From Microdon myrmicae (lineage: Eukaryota > Arthropoda > Insecta > Diptera > Syrphidae): a DNA stretch of 64,000 bases. Shown here one piece after another: positions 22,009 to 31,629 of this stretch. The stretch is from positions 43,459,988 to 43,523,987 of the forward strand of contig OZ007500.1 of the NCBI GenBank assembly GCA_963931805.1, in the 5' to 3' direction. Position numbers and translations under genes: made by a program. Every line of letters begins with the position of its first letter. Positions within the stretch are counted from its first letter, which is position 1. The notes below the pieces were generated by a model. The model ran no database searches. It had not been told where the DNA came from and was given only the letters and a program-made list of their open reading frames with translations.

Positions 22009-23188
22009 CGAGGGTTGCCTTTTATATTTCGGGCTTAGAGAACAAAAACAAATATTGATCATCGAAAATCACTTTATTGTTTTTCAAAATATTCCCCATG
22101 AAGATCTATACACTTTTGCATGCGTTTGAACCAATTGTCGAAGCACTTTTGCCACTCTGATTGAGGTATCTCCAACACATGCATTCTGAATGCAGCAACC
22201 GGTTCTTCAGGTGTCGAAAAACGTTGACCTCTCAGTTTGTTTTTTACGTACGGGAATAAAAAGAAGTCATTCGGTGCCAAGTCAGGACTATAAGGCGGAT
22301 GACCCATCAAATCGATGTTTTGGGTGCTCAAAAATGCAGTTGTCGCAGCCGATGTGTGAGAGCTCGCATTGTCGTGGTGAAAAGTGATCCGTCTTCGGCG
22401 GTTGGTTTTCCTGATTTCTTGGAAGACAACTGGCAAACAAATGGTTGTGTACCACTCAGAATTGACTGTTCTGCGTTGTTCTAGTTGTACGGTTGCGACA
22501 TGTCCAGTTTTTCCGAAAAAACAGGCGACCATTTGCTTGGAAGTGCTTCGTGCACGAACAACTTTTGTTGGATTTGGCTCATCTTGAAACACCCAGACAG
22601 TCGACTGCTGTTTACTTTCGGGCTCATACGCGTAAATCCACGATTCATTACCTGTCACGATGTCATAGACGTGTTTCGAAGCACCGCGACCGTATTTTTT
22701 GAGCATTTCTTTCGACCAATTGACACGAGCCTTTTTTTGGGCGATTGACAAATTGTGTGGGATCCAACGCGAACAAATTTTTTTGACAGACAAATGTTTA
22801 TGCAATATTGAATGTATGCTGGTCCCACTAACGCCTAAGATTGTCTCAATCTCACGATAGGTCACATGACGGTCTTCCAATATCAGTTCGCGCACAGCAT
22901 CAATGGTTTTCGGAACAACAACTGATTTTGGACGACCTTCACGAAATTCATCTTGGAGTAAACTACGACCACGATTGAATTCACCATACCAAAATGTTGA
23001 CGATTTAATTCCATTTTTGGGCCGAGATGAATCTTTTAAGTTACTGTAAACAACACAAATAGCGCTCGTATGTCAAAACGTTCTGAGTGCGTATAACCTC
23101 GAAAATGTCCAACTTTACGACAGAGCTGTCAATTGCCGGATTGCAACACTAGGGTTGCCAAATCCCGAAACATAAGAGGCAACGATCG
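22009..23188 (-). mobile_element. Mariner element, copy 1 (1180 bp, 112-bp deletion)
   Basis: TA duplications at 22007-22008 and 23189-23190 flank inverted repeats: left CGAGGGTTGCCTTTTATATT, right (reverse) CGATCGTTGCCTCTTATGTT. Compared with the 1292-bp copy at 30338 it lacks about 112 bp near the transposase N terminus. Unlike the other two copies it keeps an ATG at the transposase start (about 23012). Confidence 0.92.
22074..23012 (-). pseudogene. Mariner transposase, N-terminally deleted
   Basis: The start ATG GAA TTA AAT is visible at 23012, but a deletion of about 37 codons (112 bp, so frame-shifting) joins the first eight residues to the WYGEFNRG region. From 22895 down to 22074, 273 codons are open and hold the D,D34D catalytic core: VTGNESWIY (first aspartate changed to asparagine, against TGDESWIY in copies 2 and 3), HHDNASSH and YSPDLAPND. 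The N change plus the deletion make it inactive. Confidence 0.88.
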
Positions 23189-23419
23189 TATTTAAAAAAA
23201 AAAAACAAATTGCTTGGGATTATGATATTCACAGCAGACAATCAGGAATAGCAATGTAAATATTCCCCCAATCTTGACTAAATGTAGAAATCACCTCTAT
23301 ATACGCTTTCTACCTTAAAGTATGATAATATTACACAGCCGTAGGTAATATATCCTGATTGTAATGAACTATAAATCAAGGATAACACCCACAATTTCTC
23401 AAAATACTTTACTATGTAA

Positions 23420-23835
23420 ATCCGCGTATTCGAGAATAAAGTTTTGAGGGGCATCTTTGGAGGTAAATATGACGAGGAGGCAGGACAATGAAGGAGACTT
23501 CATAACCACGAATTGGAAGAGCTATACCGCAAACCTACAATAGTGAGAGTAATCCAGTCGCGAAGATTAAGATGGGCCGGACACGTGGCGCGAATGGGGA
23601 ACGATAGGACCGTGCATAGAATTCTTGACGGTAGACCAACGGGAAAGAGACCGGTAGGACGGACGCGACGGAGATGGGAGGACAATGTTAGGTTTGACCT
23701 TGAGGAGATCGGATCGAATGGTCAAGCGTGGAAGGAGAGTGCCCAGGACAAGGAACGATGGCGAAGCCGAGTCGGTGAGGTCATGAACTTCCGGGCTCTT
23801 ACAGGCCAATAAATAATAAATAATAAATAATAATG
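23420..23835 (+). mobile_element. LINE 3' fragment with RLRWAGHVARM tail and (AATA)n end
   Basis: Opens with RVFENKVLRGIFGG-like coding at 23425 and 23513-23812 encodes SRRLRWAGHVARM, GRPTGKRPVGRTRRRWEDN and DLEEIGSNGQAWKE to a stop. The 3' end is GCCAATAAATAATAAATAAT. Such C-terminal tails occur in several endonuclease-RT LINE clades; only the last 100 residues remain. A second fragment of the same 3' end is at 32328-32460 on the minus strand. Confidence 0.75.
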
Positions 23836-24425
23836 TAAATCAACATGTTCAAAAGAAAAAACTAACACATCACTCGTTACTTTATAGACATGACACGAAA
23901 TCTAAATGAGAGAAGTGGTGTCCTTACGTTTTCCTTTCCCCAACGAACACGTAGAAATACTTGCTCAGCTGAAAGTTATTCAGGTATGTCATGAGAACAA
24001 ATATTTAATTTTAGGTCGCCGGAAATGATTTCGATCAAATCTTGGTATTCAAACAACAGTCGAAGTGCATAATTGTTGTCGTTATGATATCAGTCTTAAA
24101 AATAGCCATTCACCTGATCTATATGAACAATTATTTTAAGTTCCGAATTCAGACATCAATGATGATGTTCACTTCACTTTATTGAACAAGCTTGGACCTA
24201 TAGCGACGAAAAAAGAAAATCGTAAGTCAAGTGCAGACTTTTGTCAGTTGATGAGGATGAACAATCGAGAAACAGAGTGGGCATTTAAAATGGGTCATTC
24301 TCGCCCCACTCTAAATTGCACCTGATTGTGCTAAAACTTTTGTTATCAGGTAAATCGTGGATATTTGTAATCATTTAAAAAAATACTAATGTTTATTTTA
24401 ATACATACATTGCACATGCTTCGAC
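23836..24425. other. No gene recognised
   Basis: Unassigned sequence between the LINE fragment and RTE copy B. Confidence 0.4.
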
Positions 24426-24793
24426 TGGTATATTGATCCACGACGCCAATCTTCCGGCATCTCCTCTTGCTCCCATACGTGCACAACGATCTCATGAATT
24501 GCGTGATGTAACGCTGTCCCTCCTCGTTTGATCAGCTCAGCTGGTATGCCATCAGCTCCAGGGGTTTTATATGATTTGATCTGTCTTATGACTTTTACTG
24601 TTTCCTCAAGACTTGCTGACGGCAGCATTTGGTCTTGATCTTACATTGGTGGAGTCTCCAATTCTTCTGTGAGCTGACCAATTAGCAATTCATTGAAGGT
24701 CTCTTCCTGTCACCCCAGAATCCCCTCAGGATCGGTGATCAGATTACCCCCTTTATCCTTGCAGTAAATGAAGAGCGGTGTGTACCGCGTCAT

Positions 24794-24994
24794 CATCACC
24801 ATCATCGGCACTACAACCGGGAACCGGTCCTGGCCTTGTTTAGCAAGTCCTCAGGCTTGTTAAATTTTCCATAATGATTTGTTTTTTCCGGGCAAGGTCG
24901 TTAGTCTTGCGCCAGAGGCTCCCCGACGGAGAATCGAACCCCGGTCTCCCGCGTGACAGGCGGGTATACTAACCACTATACTATCGAGGAGCCA
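24794..24994 (-). mobile_element. tRNA-Asp-headed SINE, copy c
   Basis: Flanked by CGTCAT (24788-24793 and 24995-25000) within RTE copy B. On the minus strand it reads CTCCTCGATAGTATAGTGG, CCTGTCACGCGGG, GGTTCGATTC, then GGCGCAAGACTAACGACCTT, the RTE 5' and 3' ends and a short GAT tail. The head matches a fly-type tRNA-Asp(GTC) almost base for base except around the acceptor and the extra bases before the anticodon stem. Confidence 0.9.
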
Positions 24995-25059
24995 CGTCAT
25001 ACTGTGGATTATTTGGTGGAACTTCCGCGCCTGGTGCGGACCTCGCTCTCTAATTTTTT

Positions 25060-26166
25060 CTATTTCACAAACAAGGTTTTTTTCCACGCACTTTTCTTTT
25101 TTCTGTGAAGCCTTTTTTCAGATCTTCTGAGCTCTTTGTATTTCTCCTTTCGCACCCGCGTCCTATGAGACTGCTGCATTGGCCGGTATGCAGCATTCTT
25201 ACGTTCAGTCGCTAGTTTGCACTCATCATCAAACCAGTCGCTCCGATCTCTACGACTACTGTCTATGATGGAGTTGGCAATATTAATGACAGTATTCTTA
25301 ATGCGTGTCCATTTCTCTTCTACGCCCGGCATTCTGACCCCAGGACTTACTCTCCCTCCATCGAGCTCTTCGAGGGCGAATCTTAACGCATGACCAGAGG
25401 TGTTACTGGTATTCTCATTGCGAAAGGCAGCCGTATTGATTCGAACCTGATCCGCGGATGTAGTACGTATCCGTAAGCAATCCGCGCTCGGAAAACTACG
25501 CAAACAAGATAGTGATCCGAGTCGCCGTTGGGATGTCGGTAAGTTCGTACCGTCATCAGGCTCGAGGAGTGTCGGCGATCTATCAACACGTGGTCAATTT
25601 GGTTGTGAGTGGCTCCATCAGGTGATACCCAGGTGGCTTTGTGGATATCTTTACGCGGAAACCTGGTACTCGCAACGACCAAGTTTTTGGATGCTGCAGG
25701 TTTGATGACTCGCAGTCCATTGTCATTAGTGTTCTCATGCAAACTATGGGAACCTGCGAAGTGCCTGAAAACCGACTCCCGACCTATTTTCGCATTCAAA
25801 TCACCAAGAACGATTTTCACATCGTATCTTGGGCAGGCATTGAGGGCCTGTTCGACGTTCTCGTAGAATTCTTCTTTTTCGTCGTCAAGGGACTCCTCTG
25901 TAGGTCCGTGAACGTTTATGAGGCCTATGTTATTAAGCTTGCCTCGCACGCGAAGAGTGCATAACATTTCGTTTATTGCATTAAAGCCGATAATGGCAGG
26001 ATTCAGTTTTTGGCTGATTAGGAAGCCTTCCCCGAACACATGGTGTTTTGCATGACAGCTGTAATAAATGTCATACTCGTTTCTTTGAATAACACCACTC
26101 CCCATCCATCTTATTTCTTGTAATGCTGTTATGTCAGCCTTATATTCGGTCAGAGCACCGGCTAGG
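25060..26166 (-). pseudogene. RTE endonuclease and linker, copy B
   Basis: The frame 26105-25383 (240 codons) holds GSGVIQRNEYDIYYS, LINVHGPTEESLDDEKEEFY, VKIVLGDLNAKIGRESVF, HNQIDHVLIDRRHSSSL and DSDHYLVCVVFRARI, all APE-type endonuclease blocks including the catalytic SDH. A one-step frame change near 25450 leads to 25503-25060 with RSDWFDDECKLATERKNAAY and the basic linker. It is among the best preserved RTE endonucleases in the window. Confidence 0.78.
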
Positions 26167-26515
26167 TGCTGTGCAGCTCGAGCTCTGTATAGTCAGCTGA
26201 CATTCCATGAGAAAAATTTCAAATTTAGCCATTTTCGTTTCCGTAGTCGTATTATTAGTCATTCTCCTATTAATATTACTAAATAACCACAGCGACTTGG
26301 ATATTTTTTTGTCCGGCCTGATCTGCGTTTCAACCTTACGCCATCCGAGATAACGAGGGTGGGCTAAAAAGTTTCCGACCTCAACGTGAAGATAGCAGCA
26401 CCCGTCAATAAAAGTGAATGTAGTTGTGCATCTTTTGACAGTTGCTAACAAAAAATTCAGCCATTTTCGAAGGGTAGTTTTTATTTGACAGACGTTTGAG
26501 TGAGTCGATGTGAAA

Positions 26516-27738
26516 ATGGACAAAATTGAGGATCGAGCTGTCATTAATTTTTTGTTTTTGAAAGGCAATACGCCTACACAAATCAAAGATGCGTTGGACT
26601 CTGTGTATGGGGACTCTGCACCATCATTAACCACCGTGAAATTTTGGGCAGCTGAATTTAAACGTGGCCGTGAGAGCTTGGGAGACGATGAACGTTCGGG
26701 ACGTCCAAAAACTGCAACAACTGATATTAACATCGCTAAAGTTCACCAAATGGTGCTAGACGGCCACCGAATTAAAGTGAGAGAGATAGCAGAGGCTACG
26801 AAAATGTCCAAAGAACGTGTTTCATCATCATCATCATCATCGGCACTACAACCGGGATCTGGTCTTGGCCGTATTTAACAAGTCTGAGGCTTGTTAAATT
26901 TCCCTTAATAATTTGTTTTTCCAGGCGAGGTTATTAGCCTAGTGCCAAAAAGAACGTGTTTGTCACATTTTAAATCAATATTTAGGCATGGGAAAGCTGT
27001 CCGCGCGTTGGGTGCCGCGTTTGCTCACGATAGACCAAAAACGTGTTCGAGTGAACATTTCCAACGTTCTGTTGGCGCAGTTTAGGGCCAATAAATCCGA
27101 GTTTTGGCGCCGACTAATTACTGTCTATGGAACTTGAATACACCATTATACGCCCGAAACAAAAATACTGTCAAAACAGTGGACTGCAAAGGGGGGATTG
27201 GCTCCAAAAAAAAGGCAAAAACTGTTTTTTCGGCTGGGAAAGTGATGGCAACTGTTTTTTGGGATAGTTCCATGTGATATAGAGAAACCCCACATAGTGA
27301 TGGAGTTATCTGAATCGACTATCTTCAAAAAGGAAAAACCATTACAGGAGCATACTACGCATCATAACTTGACCAACTGAAGGCAGAAATTGCGGAAAAA
27401 CGGCCACATTTGGAGAAAAAGAAAATCCGTTTCACCAAGAGAACGCGCCATCTCACCCCTCAGCGCTTGCCATGGCGAAAATACACGAATTATGGTTTGA
27501 ACTGCTTGACCATGCATCTTACTCACTAGATCTAGCCCCAAGTGACTTCTCTTTGTTCCCTAATCTAAAAATTGCACTTGGAGGACAGAGATTTTCGTCA
27601 AATGAGGAGGCAACCACCTTCGTGAACAGTTGTTTTGCAGAGAAAAACGCCGAGTACTATTTGGACGGGTTAGAGTGATGGGAGCATCACTGGGAGAAGT
27701 GTGTAGAGTTACAAGGAGACTATGTAGAAAAATATAAA
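26516..27738 (+). pseudogene. Mariner transposase (Himar-like lineage), broken
   Basis: ATG at 26516 opens MDKIEDRAVINFLFLKG, the paired helix-turn-helix region with KFWAAEFKRGRESLGDDERS and the linker to MSKERV, where the SINE interrupts. It resumes at about 26962 with CHILNQYLGMGKLSARWVP. The catalytic region is shattered: a stop near the first aspartate, then AMAKIHELWFELLDHASYSL and LDLAPSDFSLFPNL (third aspartate present), AEKNAEYYLDGLE, and a stop. Multiple frameshifts are present. Confidence 0.8.
26823..26948 (-). mobile_element. Headless RTE-derived SINE, copy d
   Basis: The 13-bp duplication AAAGAACGTGTTT (26810-26822 and 26949-26961) brackets 126 bp inside the mariner transposase. 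On the minus strand it starts GGCACTAGGCTAATAACCTC, with no tRNA head, carries AATTTAACAAGCCTCAGACT, then the RTE 3' end and six GAT units. Confidence 0.88.
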
Positions 27739-28224
27739 TACATTTTATGAAAAAATGTCTTGTATCTTTGTTAGACCACCAATGTATATCTGTTGGCTAC
27801 CCTTCCCTGTGGCTTGCTGTTCAGTGCCATCTTTCAGATACTCATATTTCCGGTATATATAAATCCTGGGTGGTATTTATCTTCTAAGGGCGACGAACGC
27901 AATTGGTTGCGATGCACATATCTAACCTGATTACCTATATTAATAAGATAAATGAACGAATTAACAATTTCTAAAATAGTTGCTGGCTGCCATTTTACCA
28001 AATTTTTAAAATGTAGTTTATACATAACTTTGTCATTTACGAGTACTTTAAAATTGTTATTTTCATCGTGTGTACTATATTTTTGTCTATGTATCTTTAT
28101 GGGTTCATTGTCTACATATTTCTTAGCTAGTGTTAACCTTTTATTTTTTTCAGTTGACTGTGATAATGTACAATGTAAGGTAATCTTGCTGTAGCTGTGG
28201 ATGGCGTCTCTCTGTGTGATAATA

Positions 28225-29210
28225 CGAGGGTTGCCTCTTATGTTTCGGGATTTGGCAACCCTAGTGTTGCAATCCGGCAATTGACAGCTCTGTCGTAAAG
28301 TTGGACATTTTTGAGGTTATACGCACTCAGAACGTTTTGACATACGAGCGCTATTTGTGTTGTTTACAGTAACTTAAAAGATTCATCTCGGCCCAAAAGT
28401 GGAATTAAATCGTCAACATTTTCGTGCGATTATTTTTTACAACTTTCGGCATGGATTAACTCAGCAAAAGTGCATGGATGAACTTAATTCAATATTTGGC
28501 GATGAAGCTCCATCAAGGACCAGTGTTTATCGATGGTATGGTGAATTCAATCGTGGTCGTAGTTCACTCCAAGATGAATTTCGTGAAGGTCGTCCAAAAT
28601 CAGTTGTTGTTCCGAAAACCATTGATGCTGTGCGCGAACTGATATTGGAAGACCGTCATGTGACCTATCGTGAGATTGAGACAACCTTAGGCGTTAGTGG
28701 GACCAGCATACATTCAATATTGCATAAACATTTGACTGTCAAAAAAATTTGTTCGCGTTGCATCCCACACAATTTGTCAATTGCCCAAAAAAAGGCTCGT
28801 GTCAATTGGTCGAAAGAAATGCTCAAAAAATACGGTCGCGGTGCTTCGAAACACGTCTATGACATCTTGACAGGTGATGAATCGTGGATTTACGCGTATG
28901 AGCCCGAAAGTAAAGAGCAGTCGACTTTCTGGGTGTTTCAAGATGAGCCAAATCCAACAAAAGTTGTTCGTGCACGAAGCACTTCCAAGCAAATGGTCGC
29001 CTGTTTTTTCGGAAAAACTGGACATGTCGCAACCGTACCACTAGAACAACGCAGAACAGTCAGAGTGGCAAAAGTGCTTCGACAATTGGTTCAAACGCAT
29101 GCAAAAGTGTATAGATATTCATGGGGAATATTTTGAAAAACAATAAAGTGATTTTCGATGATCAATATTTGTTTTTGTTCTCTAATCCCGAAAATAAAAG
29201 GCAACCCTCG
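28225..29210 (+). mobile_element. Mariner element, copy 2 (986 bp, 305-bp deletion)
   Basis: TA duplications at 28223-28224 and 29211-29212; left repeat CGAGGGTTGCCTCTTATGTT, right repeat (reverse) CGAGGGTTGCCTTTTATTTT. It is nearly identical to copy 3 but lacks about 305 bp between CAGAACAGTCA and GAGTGGCAAAAG, with a 3-bp TCA microhomology at the join. Inserted in the Gypsy integrase remnant. Confidence 0.94.
28399..29136 (+). pseudogene. Mariner transposase with internal deletion
   Basis: Reads as copy 3 through VPLEQRRTV, then the deletion throws it out of frame to RVAKVLRQLVQ and a stop at 29136. The second and third catalytic aspartates are lost. The expected start codon is GTG at 28399, not ATG, exactly as in copy 3. 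Confidence 0.9.
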
Positions 29211-30190
29211 TAGAACATCATTTAAGACTGATTGCATGTTCCTTTTATTAATTTTTATTTTTATCAAATATTTTTTAAATATTGATTTGATTGTTTGTTC
29301 CGCACGCTCTTCAAAACCATTGCTTTGGGGGTGGTACGGAGGTATCCTGCAAGTTTATTTCCCGTTTTGATTGCAAATTATTTTAATAACCCGGAACTGA
29401 AAGTAGGGCCATTGTTTGGTACAATTTCAGAAGGATTTCCAAATTATGCAGATATGTTGTTTAAAACGTTTATAATGCTTTGAGCATCAGAATTCGTCAT
29501 TACTTGCACGTCAATGACTTTAGAGGAAGCATCGATCAAAATTAAAAAGTTTACCCCTTCCCGGTAAAAAAAGTCCAAGTGAATTCTTTCAAAATGTCTG
29601 TTTACTGACGGCCATTTAGGGCGGACAATCTCTTTTGAAGCATTCTGGTTTACTTATCTACTACCTTATAATACTGGACATGCCTATCTACATACATCCC
29701 TATCTATAAATTTAGTACAATTGAGTTAAAGAATTATAATAAAGATTTTTTAACTGGTACTTACAGGTAGGAAGATACTTTGTATTGGAAAAATCGAGTT
29801 GCAGGTGGGTCTTTCTGTAGCTGGTAAAAAATGTGCGCTTGAATTAATAGTCATAAAGGCAGAACGGTTAATGAGGCCCTTTTTGGGATTCCCAGGATTG
29901 GATAAATTATTTCCAAACTGGACAGAACTTTTGCTAAGGTTTGTTGCGCACATAATGAAAATAGTAGAAACAATGAACTGGTTATTATTAAAACAGAATT
30001 TCCTAATCTTTTAAAATCAGACCCGAATCATTGCATTGAGGGTTTACCGCGGAGGTTATCTTAAAGCCTGGTACTCCTCCGATTTTTCATAAGGCATATT
30101 CTGTTTGATACCAGATAAGAAGTAGAGTGGAAAAATAATTGGGGAGGCTTTGTGATGAGAGTATTTTAGAGCCAATATAGTACAGTACAT

Positions 30191-30333
30191 TTGGCGCAAG
30201 GCTAATGACCTTGCCCGGAAAAAGAAATTATTATGGACAATTTAACAAGTCTCAGATATGGACCAGAGACCGGTGGAGAAACTTGCTAAATAAAGCCAAG
30301 ACGGATCCCGGTTTTAGTGCCGATAATGATGAT
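30191..30333 (+). mobile_element. Headless RTE-derived SINE, copy e (internal-deletion RTE)
   Basis: Starts TTGGCGCAAGGCTAATGACC, the exact 5' end of RTE copy C, keeps the RTE start region (ATGGACAATTTAACAAGTCT, then CAGATATGGACC), and jumps to the RTE 3' end (GACCGGTGGAGAAACTTGCT) and a GAT tail. Its target duplication is AGTACAGTACAT at 30179-30190; the right copy is split by mariner copy 3. It is the longest headless form and shows both RTE ends joined. Confidence 0.9.
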
Positions 30334-30337
30334 AGTA

Positions 30338-31629
30338 CGAGGGTTGCCTCTTATGTTTCGGGATTTGGCAACCCTAGTGTTGCAATCCGGCAATTGACAG
30401 CTCTGTCGTAAAGTTGGACATTTTTGAGGTTATACGCACTCAGAACGTTTTGACATACGAGCGCTATTTGTGTTGTTTACAGTAACTTAAAAGATTCATC
30501 TCGGCCCAAAAGTGGAATTAAATCGTCAACATTTTCGTGCGATTATTTTTTACAACTTTCGGCATGGATTAACTCAGCAAAAGTGCATGGATGAACTTAA
30601 TTCAATATTTGGCGATGAAGCTCCATCAAGGACCAGTGTTTATCGATGGTATGGTGAATTCAATCGTGGTCGTAGTTCACTCCAAGATGAATTTCGTGAA
30701 GGTCGTCCAAAATCAGTTGTTGTTCCGAAAACCATTGATGCTGTGCGCGAACTGATATTGGAAGACCGTCATGTGACCTATCGTGAGATTGAGACAACCT
30801 TAGGCGTTAGTGGGACCAGCATACATTCAATATTGCATAAACATTTGACTGTCAAAAAAATTTGTTCGCGTTGCATCCCACACAATTTGTCAATTGCCCA
30901 AAAAAAGGCTCGTGTCAATTGGTCGAAAGAAATGCTCAAAAAATACGGTCGCGGTGCTTCGAAACACGTCTATGACATCTTGACAGGTGATGAATCGTGG
31001 ATTTACGCGTATGAGCCCGAAAGTAAAGAGCAGTCGACTTTCTGGGTGTTTCAAGATGAGCCAAATCCAACAAAAGTTGTTCGTGCACGAAGCACTTCCA
31101 AGAAAATGGTCGCCTGTTTTTTCGGAAAAACTGGACATGTCGCAACCGTACCACTAGAGCAACGCAGAACAGTCAATTCTGAGTGGTACACAACCATTTG
31201 TTTGCCAGTTGTCTTCCAAGAAATCAGGAAAACCAACCGCCGAAGACGAATCACTCTTCACCACGACAATGCGAGCTCTCACACATCGGCTGCGACAACT
31301 GCATTTTTGAGCACCCAAAACATCGAATTGATGGGTCATCCGCCGTATAGTCCTGACTTGGCACCGAATGACTTCTTTTTATTCCCGTACGTAAAAAACA
31401 AACTGAGAGGTCAACGTTTTTCGACACCTGAAGAAGCGGTTGCTGCATTCAGAATGCATGTGTTGGAGATACCTCAATCAGAGTGGCAAAAGTGCTTCGA
31501 CAATTGGTTCAAACGCATGCAAAAGTGTATAGATCTTCATGGGGATTATTTTGAAAAACAATAAAGTGATTTTCGATGATCAATATTTGTTTTTGTTCTC
31601 TAATCCCGAAATATAAAAGGCAACCCTCG
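30338..31629 (+). mobile_element. Mariner element, copy 3 (full length, 1292 bp)
   Basis: TA duplications at 30336-30337 and 31630-31631. Inverted repeats of about 28 bp: CGAGGGTTGCCTCTTATGTT at left and (reverse) CGAGGGTTGCCTTTTATATT at right. Full mariner length with a 350-codon frame. The insertion point is the TA inside the right-hand target duplication of SINE e. Confidence 0.96.
30512..31564 (+). CDS. Mariner transposase, open but with GTG in place of ATG
   Basis: A 350-codon frame without internal stops. The N-terminal half is the DNA-binding paired helix-turn-helix (HFRAIIFYNFRHGLTQQKC, RTSVYRWYGEFNRG, TYREIETTLGVSGTSIHSIL). The catalytic D,D34D triad is intact: LTGDESWIY, HHDNASSHTS, YSPDLAPND, and the linker motif ends VKKICSRCIPHNLS. 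The family start codon, ATG in copy 1, is GTG here at 30512, so eukaryotic initiation would need another site; the next in-frame ATG is at the C-M-D-E-L-N segment, which would drop about 24 residues of the first helix. It excises or inserts only if supplied in trans, or through leaky initiation; that is inference. Confidence 0.9.
   Translation: MELNRQHFRAIIFYNFRHGLTQQKCMDELNSIFGDEAPSRTSVYRWYGEFNRGRSSLQDEFREGRPKSVVVPKTIDAVRELILEDRHVTYREIETTLGVSGTSIHSILHKHLTVKKICSRCIPHNLSIAQKKARVNWSKEMLKKYGRGASKHVYDILTGDESWIYAYEPESKEQSTFWVFQDEPNPTKVVRARSTSKKMVACFFGKTGHVATVPLEQRRTVNSEWYTTICLPVVFQEIRKTNRRRRITLHHDNASSHTSAATTAFLSTQNIELMGHPPYSPDLAPNDFFLFPYVKNKLRGQRFSTPEEAVAAFRMHVLEIPQSEWQKCFDNWFKRMQKCIDLHGDYFEKQ

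Larger units (their letters stand above)
24426..26350 (-). mobile_element. RTE-like LINE, copy B (3' half missing)
   Basis: Minus-strand element with a 5' leader (about 26350-26170), a long endonuclease frame and the beginning of RT. It stops matching at about 24430, just after the block DGIPAELIKRGGTALHHAIH, so the 3' half of RT and the tail are gone. A tRNA-SINE sits at 24794-24994. Its 5' end abuts the TA of mariner copy 4 at 26351. Confidence 0.8.
26353..27780 (+). mobile_element. Mariner element, copy 4 (a second, older family)
   Basis: The left inverted repeat ACGAGGGTGGGCTAAAAAGT follows TA at 26351-26352. The right repeat is decayed near 27755-27780 (TGTTAGACCACC). The body encodes a mariner transposase of a different lineage from copies 1-3, interrupted by a headless SINE (26823-26948) and by a 26-bp LTR remnant (27258-27283). 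Confidence 0.8.
27834..29660 (-). mobile_element. Gypsy-type integrase remnant split by mariner copy 2
   Basis: 29660-29213 (minus) encodes the integrase core: HLDFFYREGVNFLILIDASS, then FGNPSEIVPNNGPTFSS, then the S-N-G-F-E-E-R block in another frame. The middle catalytic aspartate is asparagine (PNNGP). After the mariner, 28222-27834 continues with the C-terminal region FKVLVNDKVMYKLHFKNLVK and VRYVHRNQLRSS. It lies on the opposite strand to the protease/RT remnant that starts at about 29.76 kb. Confidence 0.75.

Noticed and set aside
22190..22748. Several plus-strand frames over the mariner copies (also on the minus strand at 28.8-29.0 and 30.9-31.4 kb)
   Set aside because: They are antisense shadows of the transposase coding sequence.
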